Positions 1 to 5,937 of a stretch of 6,440 nt of DNA are shown in pieces. Numbering within the stretch: position 1 is the stretch's first letter; each line of letters opens with the position of its first letter. A program made the translations under genes and the position numbers. The DNA is from Oscillospiraceae bacterium. GTDB lineage: Bacteria > Bacillota > Clostridia > Oscillospirales > Ruminococcaceae. The notes below the pieces were generated by a model that made no database searches, was not told the origin of the DNA, and saw only the letters and a list, made by a program, of their open reading frames with translations. The stretch is taken from positions 1-6,440 of the forward strand of contig JAFPYQ010000099.1 of assembly GCA_017394475.1 (NCBI GenBank). Direction: 5' to 3'.

Positions 1-1148
1 AACCTGCCGTCGGGCTTTTTCAGTATGGGGTATTCATGCCCCGCATTTGCAGCCGTGAGAACACCTGTTGCTATATCAAGGATGCCCAGCCATACAGTCA
101 CGAACATCTCCTCGTGATTGCCCTTGCATATCTGCTCATTGGCCGCCTCAAGGGCTGCTTTGGGATCCTTGTTCATCACGGCGTAGTTCTGGACAAGTAT
201 CTTTGACGCCATCATGAACAGCGCAGCAGGCACGCCTTTGCCCGAAACATCCGCCATAACTATGCCCAGATGATCTTCATCTATGAGGAAGAAATCATAG
301 AAATCCCCTCCTACCTCCTTTGCGGGAGTCATAGAGGCATATATGTCGAATTCCTCTCTTTCGGGAAATGCCGGGAAGATGTTCGGCAACATATCCGCCT
401 GTATGCGGGTCGCCATAGAGAGCTCGTTATCTATCCTTGATGCCTCCATCTGCTGCTTCTCGTATTTTTTCAGCAGGTCTACCACCACGACACCGAACAT
501 ATTCACAGCCGCTCCCACAGTGGCTACCATGATAAACTGTATCTGTGAGAATATCGCCTGGAGAATAAGGGCTGCCAGCGGTGCCAGGATATATATCCAG
601 TATGCTCTTCTGACGTGCTTTGGAAACTGTTCGCGGTAATGTACCATCATATATATGCCCTGTACCATCATCAGCATAGGCGGTATATTAGTGAGCAGAT
701 ACAGCGTGGAGCGATGATATACGTTATTCGAATCGAAATAATAGTACATATCACTGAACAGGCTGATGAAATTGATGATGATATGCAGTATCAGCAGAAC
801 CAGTATCGCCCGCATGGACACCTTCATCTTTTTTTGCTCGGGCATAGCTGTATAGAGTATCATCACCAGCAGCATTACGGCCATGAAACCAGCCATGAGG
901 AACTCCATGAATGTCACTGCCTTTATGGCGTGGGTGATGAACTCACCGGGATGGCCTTCAAGTAGCTCCCTTGCGAAGTGCATAGTGATATACCCGATTA
1001 TCAGCGTGAGGAATGCGATGAAATACTTGCGGACATCCTCACGGATAGGTGATTTTTTGATCTGCATTATGCTGAGGGCACAGACACCCGTACCTGATGC
1101 GATTATATATAGATTTATAATGTCTGCCGCTGTCATGTTGAATACCAT
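1..1148 (-). CDS. Membrane-anchored SpoIIE/RsbU-type PP2C protein phosphatase (3' end cut by window)
   Basis: Serine/threonine phosphatase of the PPM/SpoIIE class. Relatives dephosphorylate partner proteins such as anti-anti-sigma factors. I translated it by hand from ATG at 1148; 382 whole codons are visible and the frame is still open at the left edge. About seven hydrophobic segments (near residues 6-27, 42-60, 83-103, 109-131, 147-167, 183-202, 204-223) lead into a charged helical linker (224-250, LLKKYEKQQMEASRIDNEL), then the catalytic domain. Visible phosphatase motifs are GGDFYD at 280-285 (metal-binding Asp282), ADVSGKGVPAA at 299-309 (metal-binding Asp300) and NAGHEYP at 368-374. 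The missing C-terminus should carry the last metal-binding Asp. The start is backed by AAGGAG six bases upstream. No sigma factor, anti-sigma factor or STAS gene lies in the window, so the substrate is unknown. The membrane part has no domain I can name; it may be a sensor. The class assignment is firm, the role is inferred. Confidence 0.93.
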   Translation of the reverse strand, partial: MVFNMTAADIINLYIIASGTGVCALSIMQIKKSPIREDVRKYFIAFLTLIIGYITMHFARELLEGHPGEFITHAIKAVTFMEFLMAGFMAVMLLVMILYTAMPEQKKMKVSMRAILVLLILHIIINFISLFSDMYYYFDSNNVYHRSTLYLLTNIPPMLMMVQGIYMMVHYREQFPKHVRRAYWIYILAPLAALILQAIFSQIQFIMVATVGAAVNMFGVVVVDLLKKYEKQQMEASRIDNELSMATRIQADMLPNIFPAFPEREEFDIYASMTPAKEVGGDFYDFFLIDEDHLGIVMADVSGKGVPAALFMMASKILVQNYAVMNKDPKAALEAANEQICKGNHEEMFVTVWLGILDIATGVLTAANAGHEYPILKKPDGR

Positions 1149-1154
1149 AGTCCT

Positions 1155-1160
1155 CTCCTT
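1155..1160 (-). promoter_or_regulatory. Ribosome binding site of the PP2C phosphatase
   Basis: AAGGAG on the minus strand, six bases before the ATG at 1148. It lies in the 31-base gap after the DUF308-like gene and fixes the start of the phosphatase. The short gap shows no terminator, so read-through from the upstream genes is likely. Confidence 0.75.
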
Positions 1161-1179
1161 TCCGATGTAGACCGCACTA

Positions 1180-1713
1180 TCAGGGGATATAGGCTATCTC
1201 TGTTCTGCGGAGCGCCGATATTACACGGACAACTGCCGAATAGAACAGCCCTGCACAGTATATATATACCAGTATCACAGTGGAATCAATAAAAATGATG
1301 CATAGTACCGCCATGAGGATATTCACTGCCCCGATGCTCAGATTCACCTTCCATGACGGTGATTCCATGCGCTTTGCCTCTCTGCTGCGCAGGATATGTA
1401 TCACCCCGACCAGCGCATTGCTGCCGAAAAGATACAGCATGATATAGAAATATGATGAATCCGCAATGGCTATGGTGAACATACCCAGGTCAAGGATAAT
1501 GAGCCCCATGTAGAGCAGCGCCTTTCCTCCCACCATGTGCCGGGCCATGAAAAAATATGTGCCGAGATATTTTATGCCTGTCACGACCAGAGTGATGCTC
1601 AGGCAGAAAACAGTCAGCGCAGCGCCCCTCACAGGATCCGAGATCATGATGATGCACAGCACCATGATAACTATCCCCAAAGTGATGTTCGTGATACGCT
1701 GCAGATTAGTCAT
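1180..1713 (-). CDS. DUF308/HdeD-like six-helix membrane protein
   Basis: Small integral membrane protein of 177 residues, resembling the DUF308 family that includes the E. coli acid-resistance protein HdeD. Six hydrophobic segments are visible near 8-25, 30-50, 63-83, 88-107, 122-142 and 144-167, in the repeated helix-pair pattern of DUF308, with a basic stretch (RSREAKR, 109-115) between helices 4 and 5. The frame stays open upstream to an ATG at 1785. I chose ATG 1713 because AAGGAG sits seven bases before it and the first helix then begins near the N-terminus. This start overlaps the 3' end of the DUF6765 gene by 8 nt (ATGACTAA), so the two are probably translationally coupled. The biochemical function of DUF308 proteins is not well defined, and a link to acid or envelope stress here is inference from HdeD only. 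Confidence 0.8.
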   Translation of the reverse strand: MTNLQRITNITLGIVIMVLCIIMISDPVRGAALTVFCLSITLVVTGIKYLGTYFFMARHMVGGKALLYMGLIILDLGMFTIAIADSSYFYIMLYLFGSNALVGVIHILRSREAKRMESPSWKVNLSIGAVNILMAVLCIIFIDSTVILVYIYCAGLFYSAVVRVISALRRTEIAYIP

Positions 1714-2857
1714 GGCGCATCTCCTTTCCGATATGCTCTGCCAACTTCCTGAAATCCTCAATTCCCATAAAGCCCTTTTCCGCAAAGTCCACAGAAAAGC
1801 CTGCCAGCAGATTTCCCGACCTGTATATCCTGTTCGTTACCATGCTTTTCTGGGCAAGGGCAGCAAGGATGAACTTTCCCAGAAAGGTATCGTCCTTATC
1901 CTCACTTTCAATATATTCCGACAGATACCTGTTCACATCAAAATCAGGGATATCCTTTCCCGAAAGCTCTTTGCCGAAGGCTGCCCAGTCTGCACTTGAA
2001 TCGAGCTGTCCTTTTCTAAGGATGTTTTTTATCCGTTCCTCATAGGGTGCAGCAGTCTCCCAGGCATACTGCCTTACCTCAAACTCATCGCGTTCGCCCC
2101 TCAGATATCCCATGGCATAGATCATCTGACAGAATGCGCGGTAGTAATCCCCGGGATTGTCCTTTATCAGTTCCTCATAATCATACCAGGCAGGAAGATA
2201 CCTGTATTTGATGAAGCTGTAATCGGGAAGATGGCCTGCCCTCCCGTGGCCTAAGTTCATTATGGAATGTTCGCTCGATGAGAATATGCTGTTGCTGTAT
2301 ATGCATTTTTCAATATCATCGGGCTTTGATGTGCTGTGGATGAAGTTTATCTTCCTGTCGCCCTCCGGAAGTATCTCATAGAAATGATAGTTGGTATTGT
2401 TTATCACAAGGGAAGGAGTTCCCGCAAAATATGCGTGAGCCCATGTATCGGAAAGAACATGCATCGCAAGGCCTGCCGACTGCAATGATCTGCCCTTTGC
2501 AAGCCCCACGGTCTCCTTCACCAGCTCCCCGTTAGGGCCGCATATCAGGCGGAATTTGCTTTTGTAATACCTGTTGCAGTGCTTTTTCTCGATATACAGA
2601 TCATGGGGAAGGAAATGGAAGGATGCCCATATCCTCGTTATATCCTGTAAGCCTAAGATATCCGTCCTTGCATCCGCCAGCTCAAAAGCTGTCTGGGTAG
2701 TTGCTGCTGAAAGCGGTGCTTTCAGTTTTTCAAGCAAAGTGCGGGAACAGATATCGGTAAACTGATCGCTGTAGCATATATCAAGGCTCTCCTCATGGGA
2801 GTATCCCGCAATTATGGCAGCACAGTATGTGGCATAATAGTGAAAATCCGCATGCAT
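1706..2857 (-). CDS. DUF6765 family protein, putative metal-binding PLC/S1-P1-like fold
   Basis: A 383-residue protein with no signal peptide and no clear membrane segment, so probably cytoplasmic. The N-terminus (MHADFHYYATYCAAIIAGYS) and later motifs match what I know of DUF6765: YSDQFTD at 29-35, FHFLP at 80-84, HVLSDTWAHAYFAG at 133-146, and HGRAGHLPD at 204-212. The H133-x3-D137-x3-H141 pattern in a helical protein recalls the zinc site of the phospholipase C / S1-P1 nuclease group. Candidate ligands are His6, Asp31, His81, His133, Asp137, His141, His204, His209 and Asp212. The C-terminal third (about 260-383) is charged and helical with no motif I recognise. The start directly follows the stop of the upstream gene (TGA-ATG) behind a perfect AGGAGG, and the 3' end overlaps the DUF308-like gene by 8 nt. 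Family membership is fairly sure; any hydrolase activity and its substrate are inference. Confidence 0.8.
   Translation of the reverse strand: MHADFHYYATYCAAIIAGYSHEESLDICYSDQFTDICSRTLLEKLKAPLSAATTQTAFELADARTDILGLQDITRIWASFHFLPHDLYIEKKHCNRYYKSKFRLICGPNGELVKETVGLAKGRSLQSAGLAMHVLSDTWAHAYFAGTPSLVINNTNYHFYEILPEGDRKINFIHSTSKPDDIEKCIYSNSIFSSSEHSIMNLGHGRAGHLPDYSFIKYRYLPAWYDYEELIKDNPGDYYRAFCQMIYAMGYLRGERDEFEVRQYAWETAAPYEERIKNILRKGQLDSSADWAAFGKELSGKDIPDFDVNRYLSEYIESEDKDDTFLGKFILAALAQKSMVTNRIYRSGNLLAGFSVDFAEKGFMGIEDFRKLAEHIGKEMRHD
1721..1726 (-). promoter_or_regulatory. Ribosome binding site deciding the DUF308-like start
   Basis: AAGGAG on the minus strand, seven bases before ATG 1713 and inside the last codons of the DUF6765 gene. 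It favours the 177-residue product over the 201-residue alternative from ATG 1785. Confidence 0.7.
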
Positions 2858-3358
2858 TCAGGCTGCCTCCTGTGTTTTTATCTTGTGCCTGAGGATCTTT
2901 ACCATAACAGAGGAAAATATCAGCTCACACATGGTCACGACCGTTGTACACTCGATGAACACAGCCACTACTCCATCGGATACAGAGCTGTAGTATTCGT
3001 CGAAATCGGATATATTCACCTTAAGGACATAGACGGAAAATGTCACGGAAATAATGGTCAGGACAAGATACAGCCATCCGCTTCTTTTTCCGAAGCCCTC
3101 TGCCCTTGCGGAAAAACCGATGTAAAAATATATCCCAAGGATAAAGAATGCCATAATGAAAAATATAGCGAAAAAGATCACCTTGAATAATAACGGCTCA
3201 CCATAGACCTCGGTGATATCATCCCATAACGACTGCATATACTGCCTGTTTGAGATCATCATGACCAATGCCTTTATGATGTTCCACACACCAAGGGTGG
3301 CTATCCCTCCGCCGATAACGATAAGATGGTTTTCATAACGACGCAGTTTTCTTTGCAT
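2858..3358 (-). CDS. Unrecognised four-helix membrane protein
   Basis: A 166-residue protein I cannot place in a family. Four hydrophobic segments are visible near 11-34, 57-80, 94-113 and 127-152. The first two are joined by a polar stretch with acidic residues (35-56). A short basic, Gly-containing loop (ARAEGFGKRSG, 84-94) lies between helices 2 and 3, and an acidic, tyrosine-rich loop (DFDEYYSSVSDG, 118-129) between helices 3 and 4. The basic N-terminus (QRKLRR) and basic C-terminus (KILRHKIK, 154-161) suggest both ends face the cytoplasm. The ATG at 3358 has GAGGT six bases upstream. The stop abuts the ATG of the DUF6765 gene with no spacer, so the two are probably coupled and may work together. 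It is a real gene by length, start site and operon position; its function is unknown. Confidence 0.8.
   Translation of the reverse strand: MQRKLRRYENHLIVIGGGIATLGVWNIIKALVMMISNRQYMQSLWDDITEVYGEPLLFKVIFFAIFFIMAFFILGIYFYIGFSARAEGFGKRSGWLYLVLTIISVTFSVYVLKVNISDFDEYYSSVSDGVVAVFIECTTVVTMCELIFSSVMVKILRHKIKTQEAA
2866..2871 (-). promoter_or_regulatory. Strong ribosome binding site of the DUF6765 gene
   Basis: A perfect AGGAGG on the minus strand, eight bases before ATG 2857 and inside the last codons of the four-helix membrane protein. It is the strongest Shine-Dalgarno site in the window, suggesting the DUF6765 protein is translated more than its membrane-protein neighbours. Confidence 0.75.
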
Positions 3359-3364
3359 ATACTG

Positions 3365-3369
3365 ACCTC
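3365..3369 (-). promoter_or_regulatory. Ribosome binding site of the four-helix membrane protein
   Basis: GAGGT on the minus strand, six bases before ATG 3358, supporting this start after the 66-base gap that follows the permease gene. Confidence 0.6.
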
Positions 3370-3391
3370 ACTGCAGAGAAAGGATATCACG

Positions 3392-3419
3392 ATCTCCGCT
3401 GCACTATGGCGGCGGAGAT
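3392..3419 (-). other. Intergenic hairpin between permease and four-helix protein genes
   Basis: ATCTCCGC at 3392-3399 and GCGGAGAT at 3412-3419 pair perfectly (8 bp). In the minus-strand RNA two more GC pairs follow after one C-A mismatch, closing a six-base loop. It starts 5 bases past the permease stop codon. The following sequence (CGTGATATCC) is not U-rich, so it is not a standard intrinsic terminator. It could protect or process the upstream message, or give partial termination between the ABC block and the DUF6765 block. The pairing is directly visible; the role is inference. Confidence 0.5.
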
Positions 3420-3424
3420 ATGGC

Positions 3425-4522
3425 TCATCGTTTGTCACGGTCGATAAATTCAAGAGATATCACCGACATTATGGCAAATACTATCACGAATGCTATCATC
3501 GTAGCCCAGCAGTCCGTAATATTATCAAAAGATGATTCGTACTGGGGTTTCTGATTGTTCTTGCTGCATTCGAGCTCAAAATCCCTGCGATGGTCAATAC
3601 CGATGTTGTTGCCGTTCTCATCCGTGATGAGATGCCCCTCCATGTCATAGCCCTGCATCTTGTATACAATGGGCCTTATGGGCTTTGCATCATTGGGGAT
3701 GTTTTCGATAAGAGTCTGCTTTACGTTCTCCGGGATATCATATTCCTCAGATACAGCTTCTATTATCGTATTTTTGGTCTCTTCCGACATCTCATAGTCC
3801 TGCATGCTGAAAAGTGCATTCCACAAAGAGACCATAGGCAGCTCATTATAGTTTCCCTGGGCACACAGCGCAGTCAGCCCCCATTTTGATACAGTAAAGT
3901 CCGATACTTTCAGCAGCTTCGGGGAGAGGCTGAAAAAGCCGCCCGAAAATATGAGCTGGAATATCAGAAGGAAGGGCATGAGCGTCATGGCTGTGGTGGT
4001 GGTCTTCACCACTGAGGATATGAACAGCGCGATAACATCCGCAGAATAGGTTATAAGGAACACCGTGATGAACATATCTGCCATGGATGAGCCGGTAATA
4101 TAGCTCACAGACGGGAAGCTAACCTTTGCGAAGTGGAGCACCGTAAGAGTTATGATCGACTGGGAGATACACAGAAACGCCTGATAAATGAGATTGGCCG
4201 TGACATATGAGGACATATGCAGTCCCGAACGGTGTTCACGCTTCACTATAGGGCGCTCTCTGCATATCACCTGAATGGAATTGAAGCAGCCGTTCCAGAT
4301 GCAGACGCAGGAAAGGGCAAATGTACCGATAAGAGTACCTTCCATCGTTTTGTATATATTTCTTGCGACCACAAGGGCTACAAGTCCTGCGATGATGGCG
4401 CACATAGGCATCACCTTCCAGTCGTTCTGATAAATGAACATCCTGAAAAGCTTGCCCAGATATATACCTACCTGACCTATGCGGCCGCTGTGTTTCAGTT
4501 TTTCTTTATTTATCGCACTCAT
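3425..4522 (-). CDS. ABCG-like ABC transporter permease (ABC2 membrane type)
   Basis: Membrane subunit of an ABC exporter, 365 residues. Six hydrophobic segments are seen near 37-53, 62-83, 108-130, 147-171, 177-197 and 336-357. The cytoplasmic motif CRERPIVKREHRSGLHMSSY (87-106), between helices 2 and 3, is typical of ABCG/White half-transporters (consensus ERPVF-RE---G-Y--SYV). SKWGLTALCAQGNYN (212-226) after helix 5 also fits bacterial members. A long, probably extracytoplasmic loop (198-335) separates helices 5 and 6, as in ABCG proteins; it is acidic and holds Cys319, with Cys338 at the edge of helix 6. In many relatives ATPase and permease are one polypeptide; here they are separate genes overlapping by 4 nt (ATGA). 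No good Shine-Dalgarno precedes the ATG (only a GGGGG run), so translation likely depends on the upstream ATPase gene. The substrate cannot be told from the sequence. Confidence 0.9.
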   Translation of the reverse strand: MSAINKEKLKHSGRIGQVGIYLGKLFRMFIYQNDWKVMPMCAIIAGLVALVVARNIYKTMEGTLIGTFALSCVCIWNGCFNSIQVICRERPIVKREHRSGLHMSSYVTANLIYQAFLCISQSIITLTVLHFAKVSFPSVSYITGSSMADMFITVFLITYSADVIALFISSVVKTTTTAMTLMPFLLIFQLIFSGGFFSLSPKLLKVSDFTVSKWGLTALCAQGNYNELPMVSLWNALFSMQDYEMSEETKNTIIEAVSEEYDIPENVKQTLIENIPNDAKPIRPIVYKMQGYDMEGHLITDENGNNIGIDHRRDFELECSKNNQKPQYESSFDNITDCWATMIAFVIVFAIMSVISLEFIDRDKR

Positions 4523-5340
4523 ACCGCTGCCCCCACTATTTCATCGACCATAGCAGCATACCTGCTAACATAGTAGTCTGCCTTGCCTTCGCCGCCCTCA
4601 TCCTTCTGATTTATGGCAAGCAGTATCTGCTCGATCTTCTCTTTTCCGAAATAATCATAGACCTTGCTCACAGGTCCGTAATATGCAAGTCTGCCAGTGC
4701 GGTCCGCATCCTTTGCAAGGACTATCACATCGTCGAAAAGATCTATTACCCTGTCGGGAGTATGGGTGATGACTATGACTATCTTGCCCTGATCCGCTAT
4801 GCCTCTGAGGCTTTCAAAGAGATTCCTCGCCACAACGCCGTCAAGTCCGGAATCCGGTTCGTCAAGTATGAACAGTGTGGGGTCGGAAATGAATTCCATC
4901 GCGATGGAAAGGCGCTTTCTCTGACCGCCCGACAGCTTTTCCACAAGGCTGTTCTGTACTGATCTGAGGCCGAACCTTTCGATCACCGCATCAACGCGCT
5001 GCTTTCTCTCAGCAGCACTGAGATTTGTGGGAAGGCGCAGATGTGCTGCATCGGCAACTGTCCTGTAAACAGTGTCATTGCCGCGCATAAGATCCTGCTG
5101 GGGCACGAAGCCTATGTCATACTTCATGCTCTCATAATCCCTGTACACATTGTCGCTGCCTATCTCGATATCCGCATCGGCCTTTTCGTAGCCGGTGACT
5201 GCATTGAGGAACGTGGTCTTGCCTGCACCCGAACCGCCCAGCAGCAGCACCATGTGCCCCTTGGGTATGCTCAGATGTATATCCTTGAGCAAAGTCTTGG
5301 TATAGATAAAGTCCTTTGCAGTCCTCGACCTGATATTCAC
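4519..5340 (-). CDS. ABCG-type ABC transporter ATP-binding protein
   Basis: Nucleotide-binding subunit that should hydrolyse ATP to drive the permease encoded just downstream; 273 residues. All expected motifs are present: Walker A GGSGAGKT at 35-42, Q-loop within VPQQD at 79-83, signature LSGGQRKRLS at 136-145, Walker B LFILDE at 156-161, D-loop SGLDG at 164-168, and switch His193 in ITHTPDR. GGSGAGKT, DEPDSGLDG and the C-terminal EGGEGKADYYVSRY (248-261) mark the ABCG-like subtype common in Clostridia. The start is GTG at 5340. In-frame stops lie just upstream (TGA TAA), and the GTG overlaps the stop of the DUF5684-like gene (GTGA). Shine-Dalgarno support is weak, so coupled translation is likely. 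The protein ends soon after the NBD, where fused relatives continue into the permease. Function is firm; cargo unknown. Confidence 0.95.
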   Translation of the reverse strand: MNIRSRTAKDFIYTKTLLKDIHLSIPKGHMVLLLGGSGAGKTTFLNAVTGYEKADADIEIGSDNVYRDYESMKYDIGFVPQQDLMRGNDTVYRTVADAAHLRLPTNLSAAERKQRVDAVIERFGLRSVQNSLVEKLSGGQRKRLSIAMEFISDPTLFILDEPDSGLDGVVARNLFESLRGIADQGKIVIVITHTPDRVIDLFDDVIVLAKDADRTGRLAYYGPVSKVYDYFGKEKIEQILLAINQKDEGGEGKADYYVSRYAAMVDEIVGAAV

Positions 5341-5879
5341 CGAAGGTTATCATCTGTGGAGACAGCATCTATACCGCTCTCTTCTGCTGCCTTCTCCTTT
5401 ATCTCCTCAATAACACGGGGCTGGAAGTTTTTATTCAGTCCGAATATCATCGCAGCAACTCCGCTCATAAGTACCCACAGGATAGTCCATCTCTTCTTCC
5501 TGCCGAATCTTTCGGCAAGTCCGTTGCAGATACGGATCATATATATCATGTTCACGAGATACAATACAAGAGCCATCAGAGACAAAATTCCGACGATAAT
5601 CGATGTCTCACTAAAAATGTCGGACTGTACGATCATACTTATTACTGTAGCCATGAAATTCGTGACCATGACCACACGGCCGCTGATCTCACGGTCAGCA
5701 GCCCTTGACAGCTCATAGTCGTTGAACATGGGTATAAGAGCGTGCCACTTCTTTATACCGCATTTTTTGAAAATGTGCCAGAGACCTATGGTATAGAGTA
5801 TGATATGTATCACCGGAAAGGTCAGATCCGTATCAAACCCGGCAGCAGCCACCTGTGTGTCTTCAAGAAAATGGACCAT
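5337..5879 (-). CDS. DUF5684-like small membrane protein
   Basis: A 180-residue protein with hydrophobic segments near 21-37, 68-86, 92-117 and 130-147. Its signature stretch, LWHIFKKCGIKKWHALIPMF (33-52) followed by NDYELSR, matches the DUF5684-type pattern (W-F-KAG--GW-ALIP-YN-Y). That pattern also occurs in other bacterial membrane proteins of unknown function. A short GLNKNF stretch (147-152) follows the last helix, then a charged cytoplasmic tail (153-180, rich in Glu and Lys). ATG 5879 is preceded by AAAGGGGA seven bases upstream. The gene overlaps the ABC ATPase gene by 4 nt (GTGA), so it is probably made in fixed ratio with the transporter and may be an accessory subunit. The family call is moderate: I recognise the motif, not a function. 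It follows the MscS-like gene after 58 bases with no clear terminator. Confidence 0.7.
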   Translation of the reverse strand: MVHFLEDTQVAAAGFDTDLTFPVIHIILYTIGLWHIFKKCGIKKWHALIPMFNDYELSRAADREISGRVVMVTNFMATVISMIVQSDIFSETSIIVGILSLMALVLYLVNMIYMIRICNGLAERFGRKKRWTILWVLMSGVAAMIFGLNKNFQPRVIEEIKEKAAEESGIDAVSTDDNLR

Positions 5880-5886
5880 TAGTCAT

Positions 5887-5894
5887 TCCCCTTT
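5887..5894 (-). promoter_or_regulatory. Ribosome binding site of the DUF5684-like gene
   Basis: AAAGGGGA on the minus strand, seven bases before ATG 5879. It is a moderate Shine-Dalgarno site (GGGG in place of GGAG) and supports this start in the 58-base gap after the MscS-like gene. Confidence 0.55.
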
Positions 5895-5937
5895 CAAAAG
5901 TGATTATGATCATACCTCACAACATACCGCCCGCTGT

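Noticed and set aside
828..836. Slippery-type heptamer A AAA AAG in the phosphatase gene
   Set aside because: It is in the classical -1 frame register, but the shifted frame gives a low-complexity product that soon stops, and the zero frame continues through a full phosphatase domain.
1091..1120. AT-rich run (tatatat) as a possible promoter or origin element
   Set aside because: It is explained by isoleucine (ATA), tyrosine and leucine codons in the first helix of the phosphatase membrane region.
1714..1785. N-terminal extension of the DUF308-like protein from ATG 1785
   Set aside because: The extra 24 residues lie wholly within the DUF6765 coding region and are polar, while ATG 1713 has AAGGAG at the right distance.
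1535..1999. Plus-strand open frame of 154 codons
   Set aside because: Antisense to the DUF308-like and DUF6765 genes, no supporting ribosome site or recognisable domain.
3392..3419. Rho-independent terminator
   Set aside because: The hairpin is real but is followed by mixed sequence rather than a U-tract on the minus strand; no U-tract follows it on the plus strand either.
5132..5368. Minus-strand open frame starting at ATG 5368, overlapping the ABC ATPase start
   Set aside because: It is in a different frame from Walker A and all ABC motifs and shows no family features; the ATPase frame starts at GTG 5340.
5041..5718. Long plus-strand open frame of 225 codons
   Set aside because: It lies antisense across the ABC ATPase and DUF5684-like genes, which have clear family motifs; its product shows no domain logic. 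It is a shadow of the minus-strand genes.
5880..5937. Sigma-A promoter in the 58-base gap
   Set aside because: CATAAT and TTGTGA elements can be found on the minus strand, but their spacing is about 8 bases, not 16-18, and no -35-like box lies at the right distance.
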